Below, in pieces: positions 1-5,453 of a stretch of 6,626 nt of DNA. The notes below the pieces were generated by a model that was not told where the DNA came from, did not search any database, and saw only the letters and a list, made by a program, of their open reading frames with translations. Source of the DNA: Clostridia bacterium (GTDB lineage: Bacteria; Bacillota; Clostridia; Christensenellales; QALW01); contig JAGCSD010000175.1 of assembly GCA_017964345.1 (NCBI GenBank), forward strand, positions 1 to 6,626. The letters run 5' to 3'. The first letter of the stretch is position 1; every line of letters begins with the position of its first letter. The translations under genes were made by a program, and so were the position numbers.

Positions 1-243
1 AACAAAGTCAATAAGCGACTCGTTCTGTTCGGCGGTCTGTATTTGGGCTTGATTTCGTCGATCCCGATGCTTGCCAACGCACTGATCACCACGATCTCTC
101 CGGCGTACGCCAACTCCATTCTGTCGCTGGGACTCACGTTCTCGTCCACGGGACTTCTGATTATCGTCAGCGTGGCGATCGAAGTGACTAAACAGCTGGA
201 ATCGCAGATGGTGATGCGTCACTACAAGGGATTCCTTGAGTAA
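1..243 (+). CDS. secY: Protein translocase subunit SecY, C-terminal part (5' end outside window)
   Basis: SecY is the channel-forming subunit of the SecYEG translocon in the cytoplasmic membrane; it passes unfolded proteins outward and inserts membrane proteins. The first base is already in frame, and 80 residues are present before the TAA stop. Two hydrophobic stretches are visible (about visible residues 8-32 and 40-60) and match the last two transmembrane segments. They are followed by the typical cytoplasmic tail containing TKQLESQM and ending HYKGFLE, close to the usual Firmicutes SecY terminus. An in-frame TTG at base 43 is internal, not a start. adk follows after 10 bases, the standard order in Firmicutes spc operons, so the genes are probably co-transcribed. 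The identification rests on the tail and the neighbours, because the plug and central pore regions lie upstream of the window. Confidence 0.95.
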   Translation, partial: NKVNKRLVLFGGLYLGLISSIPMLANALITTISPAYANSILSLGLTFSSTGLLIIVSVAIEVTKQLESQMVMRHYKGFLE

Positions 244-247
244 GGGA
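244..247 (+). promoter_or_regulatory. Shine-Dalgarno site that fixes the adk start
   Basis: GGGA (preceded by AA) lies six bases before the ATG at 254. This favours that ATG over an in-frame TTG at 236, which would lie inside the end of secY and add six residues ahead of the usual MKLLILG start. Confidence 0.6.
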
Positions 248-253
248 CGAAGC

Positions 254-871
254 ATGAAACTACTGATTTTAGGAGCGCCGGGTGCCGGAAAAGGCACCCA
301 GGCGGTTCGGATCTGTGAGCGATATGCGATTCCGCATATCTCCACGGGCGATATGTTCCGGGAGAACATTTCCAAAGGCACGCCCTTGGGGAAACTGGCA
401 AAATCCTATATCGACGCCGGCAAACTCGTTCCCGATGAGGTAACGCTCGGCATGGTGAAGGATCGCCTGTCCCGTCCCGACTGCGAAAACGGCTTTCTTC
501 TGGACGGCTTTCCCCGCACGCTTGCGCAGGCGGACGGCTTGAAAGAGCTGACGGCTCTCGATTGCGTGCTGAATGTCGACGTGGATGAAGCGTCCCTGCT
601 TTCGCGCATCACCAGGCGACGCGTCTGCCCCAAGTGCGCGGGCACTTACCATGTTTCGACCCTCGCGGGCGATACCTGTCCCGCTTGCGGCGAAAAGCTG
701 GCGCAGCGCGCGGACGATACGGAAGAAACCGTAAAGGCGCGCTTGGACGTGTACAACGCGCAGACCAAGCCGTTGATCGCCTATTACGGCGAGCAGGTCA
801 AAACAGTAGACGGCAATCTGCCGCCGGAAAAGGTGTTTGAAGCGATCCAAGCGGTGTTGGAGGCTCTCTGA
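254..871 (+). CDS. adk: Adenylate kinase (zinc-LID type)
   Basis: Cytosolic adenylate kinase converts ATP + AMP into 2 ADP and keeps adenine nucleotides in balance. The protein has 205 residues. The Walker A loop GAPGAGKGT is at 7-15, the AMP-site segment TGDMFR at 31-36 and DGFPRT at 84-89. The LID domain has four cysteines (C125, C128, C142, C145), as in the structural-zinc adenylate kinases of Gram-positive bacteria. Two details differ from the family pattern. The spacing between the two cysteine pairs is 13 residues, against 16 in the Geobacillus/Bacillus type. The residue after T120 is Arg where a Gly is usual (R-x-[ST]-G-R-R), giving three arginines in a row at 121-123; the arginines expected to contact phosphate (R118, R122) are kept. 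The gene lies 10 bases after secY, and its TGA overlaps the map start by one base. Confidence 0.98.
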   Translation: MKLLILGAPGAGKGTQAVRICERYAIPHISTGDMFRENISKGTPLGKLAKSYIDAGKLVPDEVTLGMVKDRLSRPDCENGFLLDGFPRTLAQADGLKELTALDCVLNVDVDEASLLSRITRRRVCPKCAGTYHVSTLAGDTCPACGEKLAQRADDTEETVKARLDVYNAQTKPLIAYYGEQVKTVDGNLPPEKVFEAIQAVLEAL

Positions 872-1632
872 TGCTTTGCATAAAGAATCCGAGCGCGCTG
901 TCCTTGATGGCGCAAAGCGGCAAACTTCTCGCGGAGTGTATGCAGATGCTCGGAGAATCGCTCCGACCGGGCATGACGACGCTGGAGATCGACAAGCTGG
1001 CGCACCGCTTCATTACGGCGCACGGCGCCAAGCCGTCGTTTCTCGGGTTGTACGGATTTCCCGCCACGCTGTGTATTTCCGTCAACGAACAGGTCATTCA
1101 CGGGATCCCTTCGGCAAACAAAGTGATTCACGAGGGCGACTTGGTCAGTTTAGACGGCGGCGTTTTGTGGAAAGGGTTCCATTCCGATATGGCGCGGACG
1201 TTTATCATCGGGGAAACGACCGAGGAAAAACGTCTGCTGGTCGAGAGAACGCGCGAAGCCTTTTATGCCGGCATGAACATGGCGCGTGAAGGAAACCGCG
1301 TTTCGGATATTTCCCACGCGGTGGAAGCGTACATCAAGCCGTTCGGCTACGGCATCGTGCGGGACTATACCGGACACGGCGTCGGCAGGGAGCTGCATGA
1401 GTCGCCGGAAATCCCGAACTTCGGCGCTCCCGGGCACGGTGTACGCATCGTCAACGGCATGACGCTGGCGATCGAACCGATGATCAACCTGGGAACGGAA
1501 CGCGTGCGCGTACTGTCAGACAAATGGACGACGGTGACGTGCGACGGCTCCCCTTCGGCACACTGGGAAAACACCGTTGCCGTGGTGGACGGAGCGCCCG
1601 TGATCCTGACGGATCCGAACGGTTCTCTGTAG
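871..1632 (+). CDS. map: Type I methionine aminopeptidase
   Basis: Map removes the initiator methionine from new proteins whose second residue is small, working in the cytosol near the ribosome exit. The protein has 253 residues and the pita-bread fold motifs are complete. The five metal ligands align as D95, D106, H169, E202 and E233, and the active-site histidines as H77 (VIHGIP) and H176 (ELHESPEIPN). The spacing matches the E. coli enzyme with a constant offset of two. There is no N-terminal zinc-finger extension, so this is the short type I form. The ATG at 871 shares its A with the adk TGA, and GGAGG at 859-863 lies seven bases upstream, suggesting translational coupling with adk. The segment around D95 reads SLDGG rather than the more common IDxG; the metal ligand itself is intact. 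Confidence 0.98.
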   Translation: MLCIKNPSALSLMAQSGKLLAECMQMLGESLRPGMTTLEIDKLAHRFITAHGAKPSFLGLYGFPATLCISVNEQVIHGIPSANKVIHEGDLVSLDGGVLWKGFHSDMARTFIIGETTEEKRLLVERTREAFYAGMNMAREGNRVSDISHAVEAYIKPFGYGIVRDYTGHGVGRELHESPEIPNFGAPGHGVRIVNGMTLAIEPMINLGTERVRVLSDKWTTVTCDGSPSAHWENTVAVVDGAPVILTDPNGSL

Positions 1633-1640
1633 GAGGAAAT

Positions 1641-1910
1641 ATGAAGTTTTCCGTAGGCGACGCGGTGGTTTCGACTGCCGGTCACGATGCCGGCAAGATG
1701 TTTCTCGTGGTCGGAACGGAAGATGCGTTCGCGTGGATCTGTGACGGCAAAAACCGCAAGGTCGAAAAGCCGAAAAAGAAGAAGTTCAGGCATCTTGTTT
1801 CCGCCGGCGCCCGGTCGGACGAGGCGGCGGAGAAGATACGGCAAAGGACGCTGCACAATAAGGATGTGCGGCGGCTGATCTGCGAAATAAGCAAAAAAGA
1901 CGAGGAGTGA
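1641..1910 (+). CDS. Small KOW-domain RNA-binding protein (L14e/L27e-like)
   Basis: An 89-residue basic protein beginning [19 protein letters not shown]. The KOW-type segment covers about residues 5-35: a short beta strand, then S-x-A-G-x-D-x-G (11-18), then a hydrophobic strand (20-25). A lysine-rich run, KPKKKKFRH (43-51), and a charged helical C-terminus (about 58-89) follow. KOW domains bind RNA and are common in ribosomal proteins and NusG. Small KOW proteins are found between map and infA in many Firmicutes, usually annotated only as L14e/L27e-like RNA-binding proteins; I know of no established function. The map stop overlaps the ribosome binding site (TAGGAGG, 1630-1636), four bases before the ATG. 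infA starts four bases after its stop. Position suggests a role near the ribosome, but that is inference. Confidence 0.88.
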   Translation: MKFSVGDAVVSTAGHDAGKMFLVVGTEDAFAWICDGKNRKVEKPKKKKFRHLVSAGARSDEAAEKIRQRTLHNKDVRRLICEISKKDEE

Positions 1911-1914
1911 ATCC

Positions 1915-2136
1915 ATGCCTAAGGATGATGTCATTGAAGTCGAAGGCGTTGTAACGGAATCCAAGAAAAACGCCGTGTTCGAGGTTTCTTTGGAAAACGG
2001 ACACAAGATTTTAGCACATTTAGCCGGCAAGCTGCGCATGAACAACATTCAGGTGCTGCCCGGCGACAAGGTTACCGTAGAAATTTCCACCTATGATCTG
2101 ACCAAAGGCCGGATCATCTGGAGAAGCAAGAATTAG
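1915..2136 (+). CDS. infA: Translation initiation factor IF-1
   Basis: IF1 is a single OB-fold (S1-like) protein that occupies the ribosomal A site on the 30S subunit during initiation and works with IF2 and IF3. The protein has 73 residues, the usual size. Family landmarks are DDVIEVEG (4-11), [10 protein letters not shown] (26-35), LPGDKVTVE (48-56) and YDLTKGRI (60-67). The loop facing rRNA reads [11 protein letters not shown] (38-48). Arg41 is kept, but positions 44 and 46, Tyr and Arg in E. coli IF1, are Asn and Gln here. The ATG lies four bases after the KOW gene stop, with GAGGAG at 1902-1907, inside the end of that gene, as its ribosome binding site. Co-translation with the KOW gene is likely. 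Confidence 0.98.
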   Translation: MPKDDVIEVEGVVTESKKNAVFEVSLENGHKILAHLAGKLRMNNIQVLPGDKVTVEISTYDLTKGRIIWRSKN

Positions 2137-2149
2137 GAGGATCAGTAAA

Positions 2150-2266
2150 ATGAAAGTCAGACCGAGTGTAAAACCCATGTGTGATAAATGCAAGCTCATC
2201 AAACGCCACGGCAAGGTCATGGTGATCTGCTCCGCGGATAAGAGCCACAAGCAAAGACAGGGCTGA
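2150..2266 (+). CDS. rpmJ: 50S ribosomal protein L36, zinc-ribbon form
   Basis: L36 is the smallest 50S protein, a zinc ribbon bound to 23S rRNA. The protein has 38 residues, starting [11 protein letters not shown] and ending HKQRQG. The zinc ligands C11, C14, C27 and H33 are all present, so this is the zinc-binding (C+) form rather than the zinc-free paralog. Five residues separate C27 and H33, as in E. coli (38 aa); the usual Bacillus form has four (37 aa). The infA stop is embedded in the ribosome binding site (TAGGAGG at 2134-2140), nine bases before the ATG. A 140-base gap follows, the longest in the ribosomal cluster. Confidence 0.97.
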   Translation: MKVRPSVKPMCDKCKLIKRHGKVMVICSADKSHKQRQG

Positions 2267-2272
2267 AAAACA

Positions 2273-2372
2273 GTCCTGACTTTCTGCGCTTCCTTTTGAG
2301 CGCAAAAAGGACAATAAAGCCCTTTTTTGCGGGAGCGGCTGACAGAGCTTTCTGTTTTCCCGGTGGGCTTTG
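2273..2372 (+). promoter_or_regulatory. Structured RNA leader upstream of rpsM (candidate autoregulatory element)
   Basis: The rpmJ-rpsM gap can fold almost entirely into two stem-loops. The first (2273-2312) pairs GTCCT 2273-2277 with AGGAC 2308-2312, TTT 2281-2283 with AAA 2305-2307, and TGCGCT 2285-2290 with AGCGCA 2299-2304. It has left-side bulges of three bases and one base, and an 8-base loop TCCTTTTG. The second (2315-2372) pairs AAAGCCC 2316-2322 with GGGCTTT 2365-2371, CGGGA 2330-2334 with TCCCG 2358-2362, and ACAGA 2342-2346 with TCTGT 2351-2355, capped by GCTT. It ends 21 bases before the rpsM ribosome binding site. A rival helix (CGCAAAAAGG 2301-2310 with CCTTTTTTGCG 2321-2331, one bulged base) would exclude both. 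No U-run directly follows a stem, so it is not a plain terminator. In E. coli, S4 controls the alpha operon through a leader at this place; whether S4 or any protein binds here is inference. Confidence 0.5.
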
Positions 2373-2393
2373 ATATAGACTTAATTAAATTTC

Positions 2394-2398
2394 GGAGG
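2394..2398 (+). promoter_or_regulatory. Shine-Dalgarno site of rpsM
   Basis: GGAGG lies eight bases before the ATG at 2407. It fixes the start there rather than at the in-frame GTG at 2398, which overlaps the site itself. It follows an AT-rich, probably unpaired stretch (2373-2393) after the structured leader. Confidence 0.75.
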
Positions 2399-2406
2399 TG
2401 TGCTAC

Positions 2407-2781
2407 ATGGCACGTATCGCTGGTATTGATATACCAAAGGATAAGCGCGTAGAGGCGTCGCTGCAGTCCATTTACGGCATCGGCCCCGCTATCGCGAAGG
2501 ACATTTTGGAAAAAACGGACGTGAACCCCGACACCCGTGTAAGAGATCTTACCGATGAAGAGGTCAACAGGATCCGTGACTACATTGACAAAAACGTGCA
2601 GGTGGAAGGTGATCTGCGCCGCGACGTGGCGCTGAACATCAAACGCCTGGTTGAAATCGGCTGCTATCGTGGTGTTCGTCATCGCAAGGGGCTTCCGGTG
2701 CGCGGTCAGCATACCAAGCAGAACGCACGCACCCGCAAAGGACCGAAGAAGACGGTCGGCGCCAAGAAAAAGGCGAAATAA
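2407..2781 (+). CDS. rpsM: 30S ribosomal protein S13
   Basis: S13 sits in the 30S head and forms bridges to the 50S subunit and contacts with P-site tRNA through its tail. The protein has 124 residues. [10 protein letters not shown] opens the protein, the helix-hairpin-helix style GIG is at 24-26, [18 protein letters not shown] is at 84-101, and [10 protein letters not shown] (106-115) with a lysine-rich end forms the tRNA-contacting tail. At 102-105 the tail has HTKQ, where RTKT or KTKN is common. It is the first gene of the alpha-type group and is preceded by the structured leader, so translation of the downstream ribosomal genes may be set here. rpsK starts 19 bases after the last base of the stop codon. 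Confidence 0.98.
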   Translation: MARIAGIDIPKDKRVEASLQSIYGIGPAIAKDILEKTDVNPDTRVRDLTDEEVNRIRDYIDKNVQVEGDLRRDVALNIKRLVEIGCYRGVRHRKGLPVRGQHTKQNARTRKGPKKTVGAKKKAK

Positions 2782-2799
2782 GCAAGGAGGACGAATGAT

Positions 2800-3195
2800 A
2801 TGGCAAAACCGGTGAAAAAGGGCACACGCCGTCGCATTGAAAAGAAGAATATCGAACGCGGTGCGGCGCATATTTGCTCTTCCTTTAACAATACGATTGT
2901 AACAATAACCGATGTCAACGGCAACGCGCTCAGCTGGTCCATCGCGGGCGGACTGGGCTTCCGCGGTTCCAAGAAGAGTACGCCGTTCGCGGCGCAGACC
3001 GCGGCGGAAACGGCTGCCAGAGCGGCTATGGAACATGGGCTTCGCACCGTCGAAGTGTATGTCAAGGGTCCCGGATCCGGTCGTGAAGCGGCTATCCGTG
3101 CCCTGCAGACGGCGGGACTTGAAGTCACGATGATCAAAGACGTGACGCCTATCCCGCACAACGGATGCAGACCGCCCAAGCGCAGAAGAGTTTAA
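2800..3195 (+). CDS. rpsK: 30S ribosomal protein S11
   Basis: S11 lies on the 30S platform near the mRNA Shine-Dalgarno channel and the E site. The protein has 131 residues. The conserved core [18 protein letters not shown] is at 49-66, [14 protein letters not shown] at 89-102, and the basic terminus [15 protein letters not shown] at 117-131. That terminus contains the Asn-Gly pair that carries an isoaspartate in E. coli S11. The start at 2800 is chosen because AAGGAGG (2784-2790) is nine bases upstream. An ATG at 2795 is out of frame and only four bases from that site. rpsD follows after 18 bases. Confidence 0.98.
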   Translation: MAKPVKKGTRRRIEKKNIERGAAHICSSFNNTIVTITDVNGNALSWSIAGGLGFRGSKKSTPFAAQTAAETAARAAMEHGLRTVEVYVKGPGSGREAAIRALQTAGLEVTMIKDVTPIPHNGCRPPKRRRV

Positions 3196-3213
3196 TCGGG
3201 AGGACAGAATAGT

Positions 3214-3840
3214 ATGGCAAGATATACCGAAGCGGTGTGCCGTTTGTGCCGCCGCGAAAATCAAAAGCTTTTCTTAAAGGGCGACCGCTGCTACAGCGCG
3301 AAATGCCCGATTATCAAAAGAGAAAACAGAATACCCGGTATGCACGCCAAAGGGCGCAGAAAGACCAGTGAGTACGGGTTGCAGCTTCGTGAAAAGCAGA
3401 AGGCAAGAAGAACATACGGTCTTTTGGAGAAGCAGTTCCATGGGTATTTTGAGAAGGCGGAAGCCATGAAGGGCGCCACCGGCGACAACATGCTTCAGCT
3501 TCTGGAGCGCCGTCTGGATAATGTGGTGTACCGTCTGGGCTTTGGCGATTCCCGCGCACAGGCGCGTCAGATCGTTAACCACGGACACATTACCGTCAAC
3601 GGTAAAAAGGTCAACATTCCTTCCTTTATCGTGAAGGCGGGCGATGTGATTGCCATTGCGGAAAGCAGTACCGGCATTGAAAAATTCAAGGCGATGCGTG
3701 AAGGCACCGCCAAGACGATTCCTGCCTGGTTGGAGCTTACGCCCGCAGACCTGTGCGGCAAGATGGTCGAACTGCCCAAGAGAGAGGATATCGACCTGGG
3801 TATCGAGGAGCATCTGATCGTCGAGTTGTATTCCAAGTAA
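3214..3840 (+). CDS. rpsD: 30S ribosomal protein S4, zinc-binding form
   Basis: S4 is a primary 16S rRNA binder that nucleates assembly of the 30S body; in E. coli and Bacillus it also represses its own mRNA. The protein has 208 residues. Four cysteines (C9, C12, C26, C31) form the N-terminal zinc site, so this is the C+ form. The S4 RNA-binding domain spans about 98-160, with [13 protein letters not shown] at 98-110 and [13 protein letters not shown] at 121-133. GGGAGG (3198-3203) lies ten bases before the ATG. Its location between rpsK and rpoA follows the general alpha-operon order; in Bacillus subtilis rpsD is instead a separate gene elsewhere. This makes S4 the natural candidate regulator of the leader before rpsM. 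A 28-base gap separates it from rpoA. Confidence 0.98.
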   Translation: MARYTEAVCRLCRRENQKLFLKGDRCYSAKCPIIKRENRIPGMHAKGRRKTSEYGLQLREKQKARRTYGLLEKQFHGYFEKAEAMKGATGDNMLQLLERRLDNVVYRLGFGDSRAQARQIVNHGHITVNGKKVNIPSFIVKAGDVIAIAESSTGIEKFKAMREGTAKTIPAWLELTPADLCGKMVELPKREDIDLGIEEHLIVELYSK

Positions 3841-3868
3841 ACCGCAGCAAGGGATAGGAGGGGTATAT

Positions 3869-4819
3869 ATGATAGAAATCGAAAAGCCCGTTATTGAGTG
3901 CAAGCAAGCCAGTGAGGACGGCAAATACGCGCAATTCGTGGTGGAACCGCTTCGCCGCGGCTTTGGCGACACGTTGGGCAATTCTCTTCGCAGAATTTTG
4001 TTATCCTCCCTGCCGGGCGCGGCAGCCACACAGATCCGGATCGACGGCGTTCTGCATGAATTCAGCACGGTGCCCGGTGTTTCCGAGGACGTGACCAACA
4101 TCATCCTGAACATCAAGAATCTGTCGATGAAGTTAAATTCCGAAGCGGCGATCACGGCTACGATCAACGCGGTAGGTCCCTGCGAGGTCACCGCGGCGGA
4201 TATCAAGGCGGACAGCGCGCTGGAGATTATCAACAAGGACCTGCATATCGCTACCATTGACGAGGGCGGTGTGCTGAATATGGAAATCATCGTTGATCGC
4301 GGTATGGGTTATGTGCCGGCGGACAAAAACAAGACCGACGATATGCCGATCGACGTGATCGCGGTGGACTCCATTTATTCGCCGATTCTGAAGGCAAGCT
4401 ACAACGTGCAAAGCGCCCGCGTCGGACGTGACGCCAATTTTGATAAGCTGATTCTTGATGTATGGACCGACGGCTCGATTCGCCCGACCGAGGCGATCAG
4501 CGTGGCGGCAAAGATCATGAGCGATTATTTGGCGCTGTTCGTCAACCTGGCTGACAATGTGGGCGGCATTACGCTTACCGAGGATAAGAACGGTGAGGAA
4601 CCGCAGTCCAAAGTGCTGGATATGACGATTGATGAATTAGATCTTTCCGTGCGTTCGTACAACTGCTTGAAACGTGCGGGTATCAATTCCGTGCAGGAGT
4701 TGGCGCGGTATGATGAAGCGGATCTGATGCGTGTACGGAACTTGGGCAAAAAGTCCATGGACGAGGTACGCCAGAAGCTCGCCAGCCTTGGGCTGAAACT
4801 GAAAAACAACGAAGACTAA
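3869..4819 (+). CDS. rpoA: DNA-directed RNA polymerase alpha subunit
   Basis: The alpha dimer is the assembly platform for beta and beta', and its C-terminal domain binds UP elements and activators. The protein has 316 residues, the normal size. The N-terminal domain (about 1-230) holds the dimer/assembly signature [21 protein letters not shown] (25-45). A charged linker (about 236-249) leads to the C-terminal domain (about 250-312) with DNA-contact residues R262, N265, C266 and K268 in the [14 protein letters not shown] segment. The second helix-hairpin-helix is [10 protein letters not shown] (291-300), with G293, K295 and S296. AGGAGGGG (3856-3863) lies before the ATG. The TAA overlaps the ribosome binding site of rplQ, suggesting translational coupling. 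Confidence 0.99.
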   Translation: MIEIEKPVIECKQASEDGKYAQFVVEPLRRGFGDTLGNSLRRILLSSLPGAAATQIRIDGVLHEFSTVPGVSEDVTNIILNIKNLSMKLNSEAAITATINAVGPCEVTAADIKADSALEIINKDLHIATIDEGGVLNMEIIVDRGMGYVPADKNKTDDMPIDVIAVDSIYSPILKASYNVQSARVGRDANFDKLILDVWTDGSIRPTEAISVAAKIMSDYLALFVNLADNVGGITLTEDKNGEEPQSKVLDMTIDELDLSVRSYNCLKRAGINSVQELARYDEADLMRVRNLGKKSMDEVRQKLASLGLKLKNNED

Positions 4820-4824
4820 GGAGG
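4817..4824 (+). promoter_or_regulatory. rpoA stop codon fused with the rplQ Shine-Dalgarno site
   Basis: TAAGGAGG contains the rpoA stop and a full-strength ribosome binding site, ten bases before the rplQ ATG. A ribosome ending on rpoA would be positioned to restart on rplQ. The same arrangement, with TAG, occurs at map/KOW (1630-1636) and infA/rpmJ (2134-2140). Confidence 0.75.
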
Positions 4825-4834
4825 ATAGAAGATC

Positions 4835-5347
4835 ATGGCCGGTAACAGAAAGCTGAACAGACCTACCGATCAGCGCGTAGCGATCGTGCGAGGGCTGACC
4901 ACCGATCTGCTTTGGTACGGTCGCATCCAAACGACGGAAGCACGCGCCAAAGAGGTTCGTAAGCAGGCGGAAAAGATCCTTACCATGGGCATCAAGACGT
5001 ATGAGGATGTTATAACCGTCACCAAATCCAAAATGAATGAAAAGGGACAGAAGGTCGATACCGAAGTCAAGAACGACGGTCAAGCGCGCTTGACGGCGCG
5101 CCGCCGGATGATGGCATATTTGTATGAAAGACCGATCCTGCGTGAAAAGGACGAAAAACTGGCGGAATACAAAGTGCGCGTCAAGGGGATCCAACATCCC
5201 GTTATCAACAAAATTTTTGATGAGCTGGCTCCCAAGTACGCAAAGCGCGCACAGGAAAAGGGACAAGGCGGCGGTTACACCCGCATCGTGAAGATGGGAC
5301 CGCGCCGCGGCGATGCTGCGGAAACCGTGATCCTTGAGTTAGTGTAA
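4835..5347 (+). CDS. rplQ: 50S ribosomal protein L17, long form
   Basis: L17 is a 50S protein located near the polypeptide exit tunnel. The protein has 170 residues, against about 113-130 in most bacteria. Both conserved ends are present: RKLNRPTDQR (5-14) and IQTTEARAKEVR (31-42) at the N-terminus, and GGGYTRIVKMGPRRGDAA (145-162) with a final LELV at the C-terminus. The extra length is in the middle: about 27 residues at 55-81 and a further stretch at about 104-121, both rich in charged residues. From memory, similar long L17 proteins occur in Clostridia such as Lachnospiraceae, so this is a lineage trait rather than a fusion. It is the last gene of the cluster; terminators begin seven bases after its stop. 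Confidence 0.96.
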   Translation: MAGNRKLNRPTDQRVAIVRGLTTDLLWYGRIQTTEARAKEVRKQAEKILTMGIKTYEDVITVTKSKMNEKGQKVDTEVKNDGQARLTARRRMMAYLYERPILREKDEKLAEYKVRVKGIQHPVINKIFDELAPKYAKRAQEKGQGGGYTRIVKMGPRRGDAAETVILELV

Positions 5348-5353
5348 GATCTG

Positions 5354-5383
5354 CAAAAGAGGCAGCCGGCGCTGCCTCTTTTG
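5354..5383 (+). terminator. Intrinsic terminator 1 after rplQ
   Basis: A perfect 13-base-pair stem: CAAAAGAGGCAGC (5354-5366) pairs with GCTGCCTCTTTTG (5371-5383) around the loop CGGC. The GC-rich core is GAGGCAGC/GCTGCCTC, flanked by A4 upstream and T4 downstream. The T-run is short and then reads GG, so release may be incomplete, which fits with a second terminator directly after it. The A-run upstream means it could also act on transcripts from the other strand. Confidence 0.88.
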
Positions 5384-5385
5384 GC

Positions 5386-5420
5386 ACGGCTTTCGTTTCT
5401 TTGCGGGAAGCCGTTTTATT
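5386..5420 (+). terminator. Intrinsic terminator 2, in tandem
   Basis: ACGGCTTTC (5386-5394) pairs with GGAAGCCGT (5406-5414), with one G-T pair, around an 11-base loop. TTTTATT (5414-5420) follows directly. It begins two bases after terminator 1 ends. Together they separate the ribosomal/polymerase cluster from hom. The long loop makes this one less certain alone. Confidence 0.75.
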
Positions 5421-5453
5421 CAGGCGAAACTATCAAAAAAGGAAAGAAGCAAC

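Noticed and set aside
236..253. TTG at 236 as the adk start
   Set aside because: It is inside the end of secY and adds six residues before the standard N-terminus; the ATG at 254 has a well-placed ribosome binding site.
2301..2331. The A-run/T-run hairpin in the rpmJ-rpsM gap as an intrinsic terminator
   Set aside because: The T-run is inside the stem, is followed by GCGGGAGC, and the GC core next to the loop is only two pairs. It would also cut off the essential downstream genes.
2371..2379. TGATATAGA as an extended -10 promoter for rpsM
   Set aside because: The TG matches, but the hexamer TATAGA lacks the final T and no -35-like hexamer stands 16-18 bases upstream. It is too weak to list without transcript start data.
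2020..3264. A 414-codon open frame on the minus strand across rpmJ, rpsM and rpsK
   Set aside because: It lies opposite well-recognised ribosomal protein genes and crosses the structured gap. Its translation shows no domain; it is a by-product of codon use in the real genes.
3274..4290. A 338-codon open frame on the minus strand across rpsD and rpoA
   Set aside because: It is antisense to two certain genes, with no recognisable protein features and no ribosome binding site of note.
5381..5453. A promoter for hom (TTGGCA at 5381 or TTGCGG at 5401 as -35)
   Set aside because: No acceptable -10 hexamer stands at 16-18 bases from either, and both overlap the terminator stems.
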